Shown here one piece after another: positions 1-8,070 of a DNA stretch of 64,000 bases. Under the pieces are notes generated by a model. It had not been told where the DNA came from. It was given only the letters and a program-made list of their open reading frames with translations, and did no database searches. The translations under genes and the position numbers were made by a program. This DNA comes from Paeniglutamicibacter sulfureus (GTDB lineage: Bacteria > Actinomycetota > Actinomycetes > Actinomycetales > Micrococcaceae): the NCBI RefSeq assembly GCF_039535115.1, contig NZ_BAAAWO010000001.1:930001-994000 (forward strand). Reading direction: 5' to 3'. Each line of letters starts with the position of its first letter. Within the stretch, counting starts at the first letter, position 1.

Positions 1-232
1 ACCGGCCTGATGAATCGGTCGACACGACCCATTCACCACATGGCAAGCCGCCGCGAGGTGCGGTCCCGATGGCAGAAGCATAATGCTCGTCTGCACCGGT
101 TACCACATGACCGACGACCCTGGAGAGGGGAATCGGGCCGCCGCTCATTGGATTGCCGGCAACGGGCCTCAGGGAACCAAGCGGGCGGACGCAGGAAACG
201 TTTTGTGCTCTGGTCGGTGCGGGAGCTGAGGT
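1..232. other. Window edge, no gene recognised
   Basis: This stretch lies downstream of the tagD-like gene, which ends at 233. Short open frames occur on both strands, but none has a recognisable motif or a convincing ribosome binding site. I see nothing I can name here. Confidence 0.4.
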
Positions 233-694
233 TTAGCTCAGTTCCTTGACGATCTGACTCAAGCTGTCGAGGGTGTCCTTTAGCTTGGCGACATGGCGTT
301 CGTCGAAGGCGCTCAGCACCCGCTTCAATTCCGTGGTGGAGATGCCCGAGGTGCGGGGAAGATATACGACCTCGACTTTGTCGCCCAAGTCGTCGAACTT
401 GCCCTTCCAATCCTCTCCGATGCCGAAGACATCGACATCGTACTTGGCAATGTCCAAACGCTTCTGCTCCCAGTTGTCTTCCGGGATGGCCTCGTCGACG
501 TACTGGATTGCCCTGACGATCTCGATCCGCTGATCGAAGGGAACGATCGGCTTCTTGCCCTTGATGGCATTGAATTCATCGGTGGATACTCCGACGATCA
601 ATCGGTCGCCTTTTTCCTTAAGACGCTTGAGGATGTTCAGATGTCCGATGTGGAAAAGATCAAACGTGCCATAGGTCAGGACTGTTTTTGCCAT
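233..694 (-). CDS. tagD: Glycerol-3-phosphate cytidylyltransferase-like protein (TagD type)
   Basis: This protein probably transfers CMP from CTP to glycerol-3-phosphate or a similar polyol phosphate, giving the CDP-activated precursor for a phosphate-containing wall polymer. The 153 residues show the cytidylyltransferase HxGH motif (HIGH, residues 15-18) and the C-terminal RTSGISTT motif (114-121) typical of TagD. It is about 20 residues longer than Bacillus TagD. The start is placed at the ATG beginning MAKTV; another in-frame start lies four codons upstream at 706. It is the last gene of a minus-strand wall-polymer cluster that includes a CDP-alcohol phosphotransferase, a plausible user of its product. 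The exact polyol phosphate cannot be told from sequence. Confidence 0.85.
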   Translation of the reverse strand: MAKTVLTYGTFDLFHIGHLNILKRLKEKGDRLIVGVSTDEFNAIKGKKPIVPFDQRIEIVRAIQYVDEAIPEDNWEQKRLDIAKYDVDVFGIGEDWKGKFDDLGDKVEVVYLPRTSGISTTELKRVLSAFDERHVAKLKDTLDSLSQIVKELS

Positions 695-747
695 GTTCAA
701 CTCCATTTACTGCTTGGTTGCGTGCAAGGACGCAGTGATCGAAAGTC

Positions 748-1680
748 TTAGATTATGGGTGGTCGGCCCGCCAGGAGCATCCGTAGATGGGTCGACCATT
801 TGAGTTTGGGCCGGGGTGTTGAATACCAAGGAATCTCTCGCCACCCGGCAAGCCAACCGCTGAAATATTGCCGCACCGCATCGGGATCCTTGCGCAGGCG
901 GGTTGCTTCCACCAAGGCCCAACTGGACACGTACATCCAACTAAAGGGCCAGCGCAGGTTCCGTTTGGCGAGCCATACCCGGTTTCGCGCATTCAGTCGG
1001 TAAAACTCTTCATGACGTCGTTGATCGACAACCGGGTGGCCGATCCTCATATCACCGGCGTACCAGACGTGATGCCCGGTGTCCCAAACACGCCAGGCAA
1101 GTTCAATTCCCTCGTGTGCGTACCAGAAACCGCCGGCCCAGCCGCCGGTCTCGTCAAAGATGTGTCGGGGCATCAGCAGGCAGGTTTCGCCCACATGAAA
1201 AACGCGGCTGGATTCGACGGCCGTGCGTTTGTTGAGGCGCGGGATCCACCGGGTGGGGTCGTCATCGCGTGTCGGGTCGGTGATCCGCGGCTGGAGAAGA
1301 CCCATCCGGGGGTGGCTGTCGAACCTGGATATCGCCTCTTCGAGGAAGTCTGTGTCCAGGAACCAGGAATCATCGTCCAGGAAGCAGAGGAACTCCCCCT
1401 TGACCAACGGGACCCCGGCATTGCGTCCGGCCGGGATACCGAGGTTGTGTTCAAGAAAATGGCCACGCACGCTGGCCGGAAGCCCGACAGGATCCCAACC
1501 GTTGCCCACCACGACCACGTCAAGTTCGACTTCTCGTTGGGCCAAGAGACTCGTCAAGGCACGGTTCAGTTCCTCAGGTCGGTTGCCCATGGTCAGCACG
1601 ACGACGCCGACCGTCGGAAGGTTCCCCTCTGGAATGCTCAAGGGATCACCGCAACCGGGATGAAGCCATGGTGGAAACAA
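748..1680 (-). CDS. Family 2 glycosyltransferase
   Basis: This is a cytoplasmic inverting (GT-A fold) glycosyltransferase that probably adds one sugar to a lipid-linked wall-polymer intermediate. The N-terminal core VGVVVLTMGNRPEEL and the metal-binding DDD at residues 102-104 are typical of GT2. A second acidic stretch around HEGIELAWRV fits the catalytic-base region. The longest frame begins at a TTG at 1680 and overlaps the preceding gene by 35 bases. A second TTG, 13 codons in (1641), would give almost no overlap and is an equally good start; neither has a strong ribosome binding site, suggesting translational coupling. Donor and acceptor are unknown. Confidence 0.8.
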   Translation of the reverse strand: MFPPWLHPGCGDPLSIPEGNLPTVGVVVLTMGNRPEELNRALTSLLAQREVELDVVVVGNGWDPVGLPASVRGHFLEHNLGIPAGRNAGVPLVKGEFLCFLDDDSWFLDTDFLEEAISRFDSHPRMGLLQPRITDPTRDDDPTRWIPRLNKRTAVESSRVFHVGETCLLMPRHIFDETGGWAGGFWYAHEGIELAWRVWDTGHHVWYAGDMRIGHPVVDQRRHEEFYRLNARNRVWLAKRNLRWPFSWMYVSSWALVEATRLRKDPDAVRQYFSGWLAGWREIPWYSTPRPKLKWSTHLRMLLAGRPPII

Positions 1681-2467
1681 AGTGCCCGATATTCACCAGG
1701 ACAACTGCCGGCAACAAGATCCAAAGCATCCATTTCTCGGCAATGCCGGGGATGCCAACGATGGCAGAGACAATCGACAGGACCAGGATAACGAGGCTAA
1801 GTTCCACTGCATGAAGCATCTTGTGAAAGGGCAGGAAGCGGGCTGCGGAACGCAGTTTCCCGACAAAGCTGGTCTGCGAGACCGCACGAGCCTCAGCCGT
1901 ATCCGGGAGCTTTCCCAGTCCGGCCATCCCACGGGCGGCATGCACCATGAGGCTCTGGGAACGGTTCAATACAAGGAGAACCGACAGCACTGCAGAGATG
2001 AAAAGTGTCGTCCACGCCTGGGCGGCATCGGCCCCCTGGGTCTGGAGCTCAAGGAACACGCGATAGCCCAAGGCGATGGGAATCAAGGCCTCGGTGGTGT
2101 GGTGTCCCACCATGTCAATGAAGATCCCGCGTGGCGACTGGGTGCCGCGCCAGCGTGCCACTTCCCCGTCGCTGCAATCGAAGTAGAGCTGGACCTGTGA
2201 CAGGACAACCGCCAATAGCGGGCCCCACACACCAGGGATCAGCAGGGCTGCCGACATGAGCCAGCCCGCAAGGATCATGAGTCCGGTGACGCCGTTGGCG
2301 CTAATGCGCGTGCGCACCAGCACCGCGGTCAGGTAGATCGAGATGTGCCGCAGGTAGAGTTCCGCGGTCCAGTGTTCGGCGTTTCGCCGTGCCCGGACCT
2401 CCGGGGGCTGGCATACCGCACGCAGCTGTTCGAGCGTCGGGTTGCTCGGCCGAATGGTTTCATTCAT
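1646..2467 (-). CDS. CDP-alcohol phosphotransferase family membrane protein
   Basis: This integral membrane enzyme of the CDP-alcohol phosphatidyltransferase family moves a phospho-alcohol from a CDP-linked donor to an acceptor alcohol. The signature begins DCSDGEVAR and continues through a correctly spaced G and D (IFIDMVGH). The fourth conserved aspartate, thought to be the catalytic base, is replaced by His. Several hydrophobic segments follow. The ATG at 2467 is chosen because a strong GGGGAGGG lies upstream and the ATGA there overlaps the stop of the preceding gene. TagD in the same cluster could supply CDP-glycerol as donor, while no TagF or TagB homologue is present. Acceptor and product are inference. 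Confidence 0.75.
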   Translation of the reverse strand: MNETIRPSNPTLEQLRAVCQPPEVRARRNAEHWTAELYLRHISIYLTAVLVRTRISANGVTGLMILAGWLMSAALLIPGVWGPLLAVVLSQVQLYFDCSDGEVARWRGTQSPRGIFIDMVGHHTTEALIPIALGYRVFLELQTQGADAAQAWTTLFISAVLSVLLVLNRSQSLMVHAARGMAGLGKLPDTAEARAVSQTSFVGKLRSAARFLPFHKMLHAVELSLVILVLSIVSAIVGIPGIAEKWMLWILLPAVVLVNIGHFVSTMASSRLR

Positions 2468-3513
2468 GATTGTACCCTCCCCCTGTCCAGGGTTCCCTGG
2501 GCACCGCGTACACGGCCCTTGACAAAGCCAACGGCCCACGGGAAGTGGATGGATGGAAAAACACCGAGCATCAAAAGCTTCTCCTTGAAGGTCGTGGTGC
2601 GCTTGCCGGTCAATGTCGCAAAGACGACAAGTCCGGCATACCCCACCGGAGCGAGCTTCAACAGGTTCAAGGCGATCCGCACGGCGCCTGGCGCCTCGGA
2701 AGTCAGCCAGGGATCGATCACCCAGGCAATTGCGCCCAGGCTAGATCCGACCAGCATCAGCGGCGGCAGATCGTGGCGCATCGACTTGCCATCGGGATAT
2801 CGCCGAGACAATTCGCCGCGCCAGACTCCCGAAGCATAGGACTGTGCAGAGAGAGCCTTGTAGGTATCCCGGGGGTAGTACGCGGTCTCGAGTTCCGGGT
2901 CGAACCACACCTTGTAGCCGGCCTGGCGGATTCGCAGGCAGAGTTCCCAGTCCTGGGCGCGGTGCAGCGACTCGTCGTAGTAGCCGACCTCGTCAAAGAC
3001 CTGGCGGCGAAATATGCCCAAGTAGGCAGACTCGGCAGGGCCTTCCGGCGCACCGCTGTGGTAGGCGGCGCCACCCAGGCCCCAAGGGGAATGGTAGGCA
3101 GCGGCAATGGCACGCTGGAGGGGGTTCTTCCCGCGGGCATCCATGAGTCCACCGACATCGTGTGCATCGACGCGGAACATGGTCTCCACGCCGCGGGCGG
3201 TGTAGGTGGGCGCCAATTCGCTGTGGGCATCCACACGAACCACGATCGGATATTGCGAGGCCCTAATGGCAAGGTTCAGCCCGATCGGCGTGCGTCCCTG
3301 GGGATTGTGGACCAGCTTGACCCTGTCGTCCTCCATGGCAAGCTCGGCCGCAACTTCGTCGGTGGCGTCGGTGCTCGGCCCAAGGGCCAAGACAATTTCC
3401 TTGTCCCCGGCGTAGTCCTGGCCAAGGACACTGGCCACTGCGTCACGGAGATATCCGGCCTCGTTGAGCACGGGCATGACATAGGAAACACCCAGGGTCT
3501 GCGCAGCAGTCAC
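2464..3513 (-). CDS. ExoA-like family 2 glycosyltransferase
   Basis: This 349-residue GT2 enzyme resembles succinoglycan glycosyltransferase ExoA. It opens with YVMPVLNEAGYLRDAV, has a DAH metal-binding triad at residues 95-97 (VRVDAHSEL), and a QDWELCLRIR segment near residue 190 that matches the acceptor and base region. One or two hydrophobic segments near residues 250-300 suggest membrane association. It overlaps its neighbours by four bases at both ends (ATGA junctions), so the cluster is very probably one transcript. It likely elongates the same lipid-linked intermediate as its GT2 neighbour; sugar specificity is unknown. Confidence 0.82.
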   Translation of the reverse strand: MTAAQTLGVSYVMPVLNEAGYLRDAVASVLGQDYAGDKEIVLALGPSTDATDEVAAELAMEDDRVKLVHNPQGRTPIGLNLAIRASQYPIVVRVDAHSELAPTYTARGVETMFRVDAHDVGGLMDARGKNPLQRAIAAAYHSPWGLGGAAYHSGAPEGPAESAYLGIFRRQVFDEVGYYDESLHRAQDWELCLRIRQAGYKVWFDPELETAYYPRDTYKALSAQSYASGVWRGELSRRYPDGKSMRHDLPPLMLVGSSLGAIAWVIDPWLTSEAPGAVRIALNLLKLAPVGYAGLVVFATLTGKRTTTFKEKLLMLGVFPSIHFPWAVGFVKGRVRGAQGTLDRGRVQS

Positions 3514-4373
3514 TTCTTTTTGGCCTTGTACGCATCGACAACCGTCTTCGCGTCCCCGTCCATCATCAGGACGCCCTTCTCAATCCAGATCACCCGGTTG
3601 CAGGTTTCCAGGATTGATCCCATCGAGTGGGAGACGTGAAAGATGGTGCCGGCGTTTTCACGGATCTCGCGGATTTTTGCCTCACTGCGCTTGCGGAACC
3701 GCGCATCGCCGACGGCCAAGGCTTCGTCGACAATCAGGATGTCATGTTGCTTCGAAGCGGCGATGGCAAATTTAAGGCGCGCAGCCATGCCGGAGCTGTA
3801 GGTACGCATCGGAAGGTCGATGAACTCCTCCAACTCAGCGAACTTGGTGATGTCTTCCCGCATGGCGTTGATTTCCTGGCGGTTGTATCCAAGTGCCAGG
3901 CCGCCAAGCATAATGTTCTTTTCACCCGAAAGGTCCGGAATCAGCGCGGCTCCGACACCCAGCATATTCGGGCGGGACGACGCGAAGACGGAACCCGCCG
4001 CAGGGCTGGTCAGGCCCGTGATCGTGCGCATCAGCGTCGACTTACCAGAACCATTCGAACCGATCACGCCAATCGACTCGTTCTCATAGGCGACGAACGA
4101 GACGCCCTTGACTGCGTGGACTTCCCGAATGCCGCGCGTCGAGGTCTGCAGCAGCCGCTTGGCCCCAGCTGCACCAACCGACTTGCCACTGGAATACACC
4201 TGGTACTTGACGTGGAGATTATCCACGATCACCACAGGCGTCCGCGTCTCGTCCAGCTTGACCGACGTGTTTGCCGATCTGCTGTCAGGTTCAATTTCGA
4301 AGACCGGCTGAGGTTGAAACTTGCCGTGATTTCGCGGATTGATCAGATCATCAAAATTAGTCAACTCGACCAT
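3510..4373 (-). CDS. tagH: Polysaccharide ABC exporter ATPase (TagH/Wzt type)
   Basis: This is the ATP-binding subunit of an ABC exporter for lipid-linked wall polymer. In 287 residues it shows Walker A GSNGSGKST (105-113), signature SSGMA (193-197), Walker B ILIVDEA (DE at 216-217) and the H-loop in FHVSHS. The N-terminal 45 residues precede the ATPase fold, and there is no long C-terminal carbohydrate-binding domain, so it is closer to a short TagH than to long Wzt proteins. The ATG beginning MVELTNF is preferred over an in-frame start 13 codons upstream; either way it overlaps the end of the permease gene. It pairs with the TagG-like permease directly upstream. Confidence 0.88.
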   Translation of the reverse strand: MVELTNFDDLINPRNHGKFQPQPVFEIEPDSRSANTSVKLDETRTPVVIVDNLHVKYQVYSSGKSVGAAGAKRLLQTSTRGIREVHAVKGVSFVAYENESIGVIGSNGSGKSTLMRTITGLTSPAAGSVFASSRPNMLGVGAALIPDLSGEKNIMLGGLALGYNRQEINAMREDITKFAELEEFIDLPMRTYSSGMAARLKFAIAASKQHDILIVDEALAVGDARFRKRSEAKIREIRENAGTIFHVSHSMGSILETCNRVIWIEKGVLMMDGDAKTVVDAYKAKKK

Positions 4374-5229
4374 AACGCTCCTCCGCAGCCCAGAAATAGA
4401 TGGTGCCGCCAATCAGGGCAGCAAGGGCCCAGACAGATAAAACAACCCAGTAGAACGACGGGTATTCCACGCCGTTCATGATCGAACCGCGGGCAATCTG
4501 CAACGCCTGGTAGATCGGGTGAAAGTCGAACATGAGGACCAGTACGGGAAAGGCGTTCAGAATACGGTCAACACCAAACAAGACGCCGGAGGTGTAAAAC
4601 AGGATTCTGGTGATCAACGGCAGAATCTGAGTAAAGTCCCGAATGTGAACCGTCAATCGGGCGCACACCAAGGCCATGCCCGTATTGAACATCGTGAAAA
4701 GCACCAGCAACGGAAGCACCATGAGCCAGCTCCACTTTGGCGTGGTGCCAAGGATCATGCAGTAAACGAACATGACTCCGAGCATCGGCACCAACGTGAG
4801 GAACTGCTGCACCACGGCAGCGATGGGGAGGGTGATGCGCGGGAATGCCAAGGATTGAACCAAAGCGGCGCTTCCGGTGATGGATTTAGCGCCAGAGTTC
4901 ACCGACCCCGTGAAGAACTCGAAAAGGAACACACCGATGACGACGAATACCGGGAAGTCCTGAGGCTTGTTTCCACCCTGCAGGATTCCGAAGATGAAAC
5001 CGTACATCAGGGCATTCATGGTCGGCTTGATAACAACCCACAGCATGCCCAGGCGGTTTCGTTGGTTGGTCGCTTGCAGCCGGCTTCTGGCCAGTTCAAA
5101 CGCAAAATCGCGCCTGGCCCACGCCTGTTTCAGATAGCTCACCAGGTCCGGACGAGCACCGACCCTGTGCAGGCCGTACTGCGCCGCATATTCGGCAGCT
5201 GTCATAATTCTCGTTACCTCGTTGATCAC
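4357..5229 (-). CDS. tagG: Polysaccharide ABC exporter permease (TagG/Wzm type)
   Basis: This is the membrane subunit of the wall-polymer exporter. The 290 residues carry a cytoplasmic N-terminal segment of about 55 residues with the ARRDFAFELARSRLQ region typical of the ABC-2 polysaccharide permease family, then about six hydrophobic segments. It is the first gene of the tightly overlapping run tagG-tagH-GT2-CDP-alcohol transferase-GT2, with a 110-base gap to the LCP gene upstream, so the operon promoter probably lies in 5230-5339. With TagH it should flip the undecaprenyl-linked polymer outward, where LCP proteins attach it to peptidoglycan. Confidence 0.87.
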   Translation of the reverse strand: MINEVTRIMTAAEYAAQYGLHRVGARPDLVSYLKQAWARRDFAFELARSRLQATNQRNRLGMLWVVIKPTMNALMYGFIFGILQGGNKPQDFPVFVVIGVFLFEFFTGSVNSGAKSITGSAALVQSLAFPRITLPIAAVVQQFLTLVPMLGVMFVYCMILGTTPKWSWLMVLPLLVLFTMFNTGMALVCARLTVHIRDFTQILPLITRILFYTSGVLFGVDRILNAFPVLVLMFDFHPIYQALQIARGSIMNGVEYPSFYWVVLSVWALAALIGGTIYFWAAEERYGRVD

Positions 5230-5339
5230 GGTTTACTCGCCTGCTGTCGCTGACGAACCTTATGAAGTCTAGTAGATACGCATCCCCATGAGCGGTTTGC
5301 ATCCGGCGACAGGGCGATGTGTGATCTATGTATCAGTTG

Positions 5340-6395
5340 CTACTGGTCCAAATTTGCACTGTCCAGGTAGGTCTTAAGATCGTCCGTGCGAAGTGACTGA
5401 CCGATATCGAGGATGGCCTGTTCGTCCCGCAGAACGATGGATTGCCCGTCCGGCGAGGTGCCAAGCCCTGCGGTCGGCAATGTGAACATCTCTATGTTCG
5501 ATGGGCGGAGGTCCTTCAGCTGCAACCCAATGCCAGCGGCGGTGGCCGCATCCAGTCCATCGTCAAGCGCGAGGTATGGCGAAACCTTGTCAATAACCTC
5601 GAAGATCGTTGCCGGGTTGGTCAACGTGTCCTTGGACAGCATCTCGTTCATAACAGCTTTGATGAACTTCTGCTGGTTGCGTACTCGCTGATAATCGCCG
5701 TCAACAAACGGCTTGCGTTCACGAACGAACCGCAACGCCCGATCTCCTTCGAGTTCGAGGTTGCCGACGGGAAACTCATACTTCTTGCTATCGGTCGACG
5801 TGAACTCGATGTCGTTTTTTACTGTGACACCGCCAAGTGCCGTCGTCAGCTCCTTGAATCCGTCGAAGTCCACCATGGCCACGTGGTCGATCTTGGTATC
5901 AAACATCCCTTCAACGGTTTGGACGACCAATGGCACACCGCCCAGCGACATGGCGGCATTGACCTTCTGCGTGCCATGGCCGGGAATATCCGTGTAGAGG
6001 TCTCGCATGATCGACATCACGTAGACGCCTTTCCGGTCCTCCGGGATGTGCATCATCATTATCGAGTCTGAACGCTGGTCGGTTCCGCCGGCCTGAAGCA
6101 GGTTGGTCGTCTCCGTGTCGTCCGCCCCATGATCGACACCTAGCAACAGGAAGTTCAAGGATCCATCATCGGGGTTCTTGACCGGACGAACCTGTTCCTC
6201 AGGAAAGGCTTGGCCAATTTCCCGGGTCTTCGTATTGAACGTCTGGGCGAGATTGGCAACGTATGTACTGGCGACAATCGCTGCCACAAGAACCAGCGCT
6301 ATCGTGCCCAGTAGCACAACGAGGCTCTTTCGCTTCTTGGGCCGAGCTAGGCGACGAGGTATGTATTCGCCTGGGAATTTCTTTACTTTAGTCAA
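5340..6395 (-). CDS. LytR-CpsA-Psr family wall-polymer ligase (copy 1)
   Basis: This membrane-anchored phosphotransferase probably moves a polyprenyl-linked glycopolymer onto peptidoglycan outside the cell. Of 351 residues, a basic cytoplasmic stretch is followed by one membrane segment (about 24-47) and the LCP domain, recognisable from NFLLLGVDHGADD, RSDSIMMMHIPEDRKGVYVMSIMRD, RFVRERK and DYQRVRNQQKF. It begins with TTG. A second LCP gene lies at 13820-14866 with the same layout. Its place directly upstream of the TagGH-type exporter suggests it handles that cluster's polymer. Start choice is moderately certain; family assignment is firm. Confidence 0.9.
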   Translation of the reverse strand: MTKVKKFPGEYIPRRLARPKKRKSLVVLLGTIALVLVAAIVASTYVANLAQTFNTKTREIGQAFPEEQVRPVKNPDDGSLNFLLLGVDHGADDTETTNLLQAGGTDQRSDSIMMMHIPEDRKGVYVMSIMRDLYTDIPGHGTQKVNAAMSLGGVPLVVQTVEGMFDTKIDHVAMVDFDGFKELTTALGGVTVKNDIEFTSTDSKKYEFPVGNLELEGDRALRFVRERKPFVDGDYQRVRNQQKFIKAVMNEMLSKDTLTNPATIFEVIDKVSPYLALDDGLDAATAAGIGLQLKDLRPSNIEMFTLPTAGLGTSPDGQSIVLRDEQAILDIGQSLRTDDLKTYLDSANLDQ

Positions 6396-6477
6396 TCAAC
6401 GTCTCCATAAGACCAGAACGAGAAGTCTCGGACGACTCGAGGCAATGTTACGGTCGACAACTTTCGCACAAACTAAA

Positions 6478-6522
6478 GCAAGGCTAATCAGTCACCCTGT
6501 GAAGACGCTGAATCAGCCTTGC
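6478..6522 (-). terminator. Probable terminator of galU
   Basis: An inverted repeat GCAAGGCT...AGCCTTGC, extended inward by partly matching GATTCAG/CTGATTA arms, lies 13 bases past the galU stop codon. On the minus strand it is followed by a T-rich run, fitting a factor-independent terminator. Confidence 0.65.
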
Positions 6523-6534
6523 CATATAAAAATC

Positions 6535-7431
6535 CTAGCGCGTTGAAACGAAGTCCTTAAGCCACGGCAGGAGGTCCGGACCGAGGTCCGCGCGTTCGCA
6601 AGCCAAAGATATAACGGCTTGGATGTAACTTAGCTTGTCACCGGTGTCGTAGCGCCGCCCACGGAAAACAACGGCGTGGACGCCGCTGCCCGGGCCATCG
6701 GCCGCAGCCAACGTTTCAAGGGCATCGGTCAACTGGATTTCATCGCCGCGACCGGGCTTGGTTTCTTCGAGTACGTCGAAGACCCTCGGGTGCAGGACGT
6801 AACGGCCAATAACTGCCAAGTTCGAAGGTGCATCTTCGACGGCAGGTTTTTCCACCAGCCCGTTGACCTTGACGTAGTTTTCGCCGTCAACGGTAGAGAC
6901 ATCGGCGCAGCCATACGCACTGATCTGCTCCGGTTCAACTTCCATCAAGGCAATGACCGAGCCACCGGTCTTTTCCTGGACGTCGATCATGATCGAAAGC
7001 AATTCATCCCGCTCATCGATCAGGTCGTCACCGAGCAAAACGGCGAATGCCTCGTTGCCAACGTGCTGCTTCGCGCAAAGGACGGCGTGTCCGAGGCCCT
7101 TGGGATCGCGCTGGCGAATGTAGTGGATTTCGCCAAGATCTGTGGCTTCCTGGACCCGACGCAGTTTTTCGCTGTCTCCCTTGGCTTCGAGAGTGGCTTC
7201 CATGGACGGCACGCGGTCAAAGTGGTCTTCCAGCGCACGCTTGCTGCGGCCCGTGATCATCAAGACATCCGTAAGCCCGGCCTTCGATGCCTCGGCCACT
7301 ACGTATTGGATGGCGGGCTGGTCGACAACCGGCAGCATTTCCTTGGGCATCGCCTTTGTCGCTGGCAGGAATCGGGTTCCCAGACCAGCGGCAGGGATAA
7401 CGGCTTTAATTACGCGCCTACTTTGAGTCAT
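6535..7431 (-). CDS. galU: UTP-glucose-1-phosphate uridylyltransferase
   Basis: It makes UDP-glucose from glucose-1-phosphate and UTP in the cytoplasm. The 298 residues start with the nucleotidyltransferase motif AAGLGTRFLPATKAMPKEML and keep VEKP and the DTGDK region near the C terminus, as in bacterial GalU; length is normal. UDP-glucose feeds polymers made nearby and, through the galE product at 31-32 kb, UDP-galactose. It has its own terminator downstream and a 42-base gap to coaD upstream, so the two may be cotranscribed. Confidence 0.93.
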   Translation of the reverse strand: MTQSRRVIKAVIPAAGLGTRFLPATKAMPKEMLPVVDQPAIQYVVAEASKAGLTDVLMITGRSKRALEDHFDRVPSMEATLEAKGDSEKLRRVQEATDLGEIHYIRQRDPKGLGHAVLCAKQHVGNEAFAVLLGDDLIDERDELLSIMIDVQEKTGGSVIALMEVEPEQISAYGCADVSTVDGENYVKVNGLVEKPAVEDAPSNLAVIGRYVLHPRVFDVLEETKPGRGDEIQLTDALETLAAADGPGSGVHAVVFRGRRYDTGDKLSYIQAVISLACERADLGPDLLPWLKDFVSTR

Positions 7432-7473
7432 GTTTTGACTTTACGTCATGGAATGCACAAATCTCGAACCCGA

Positions 7474-7956
7474 TTACTGCTCCTGCGAGGCGTTTCTTAA
7501 TCTTTTGAGTACGGTTCGCGGCAGGTAGTCAGCCACATCTCCACCGAGGGACTGGACTTCCTTTAGCAGGGAAGAAGAAAGGTGCGTATAGCGGTTATCC
7601 GCCGCGAGGAACACGGTTTCAACCCCTGTGAGATGGCGGTTCATCACAGCCATCGGGGTTTCGTACTGGTAGTCGACCGTGGAACGCAGACCCTTAACGA
7701 TGGCGTCTGCGCCATGCAGTTTGCAGAAATCGGCCAGCAGGCCGACGCCCATGGGTTCGACGCTGACGCCTCGTAGTCCCCCAATGGTTTCCCTGACCAT
7801 TTCCAGTCGTTCGTCCGGCTCAAATCGATATTTTTTGGCGTAGTTCGTTGACACGGCCACAATGACTTCGTCAAAGAGGTTGCTGGCACGGGCAATGATC
7901 TCGACATGACCATTATGGATGGGGTCAAAGGACCCGGGGCAGACGGCTCGACGCAT
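7474..7956 (-). CDS. coaD: Phosphopantetheine adenylyltransferase
   Basis: This enzyme catalyses the fourth step of coenzyme A synthesis, joining 4'-phosphopantetheine and ATP to dephospho-CoA. The 160 residues carry the family start CPGSFDPIHNGHVEII with the nucleotide-binding HNGH, and the C-terminal SSSLLKEVQSLGGDV typical of CoaD. The ATG beginning MRRAVC is chosen; a TTG three codons earlier is possible. In related genomes coaD usually follows recG and rsmD; here two plus-strand genes separate them. Confidence 0.93.
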   Translation of the reverse strand: MRRAVCPGSFDPIHNGHVEIIARASNLFDEVIVAVSTNYAKKYRFEPDERLEMVRETIGGLRGVSVEPMGVGLLADFCKLHGADAIVKGLRSTVDYQYETPMAVMNRHLTGVETVFLAADNRYTHLSSSLLKEVQSLGGDVADYLPRTVLKRLRNASQEQ

Positions 7957-8070
7957 ACTCTGCAATCTATCAAGTGAGCTTCAGGTCGACCTCTTCGTTC
8001 GCCTTGATGACTCATCGTGTCTTATTCGTTTCGTTGGCCATCGAATCACCGACTCACGGGATAATGGACC

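Noticed and set aside
33..410. A 125-codon minus-strand frame overlapping tagD
   Set aside because: It lies out of frame within tagD and is Arg-rich, typical of a shadow.
748..1791. Large plus-strand frame opposite the first GT2 gene
   Set aside because: The minus strand carries an intact GT2 enzyme; the plus frame has no motif.
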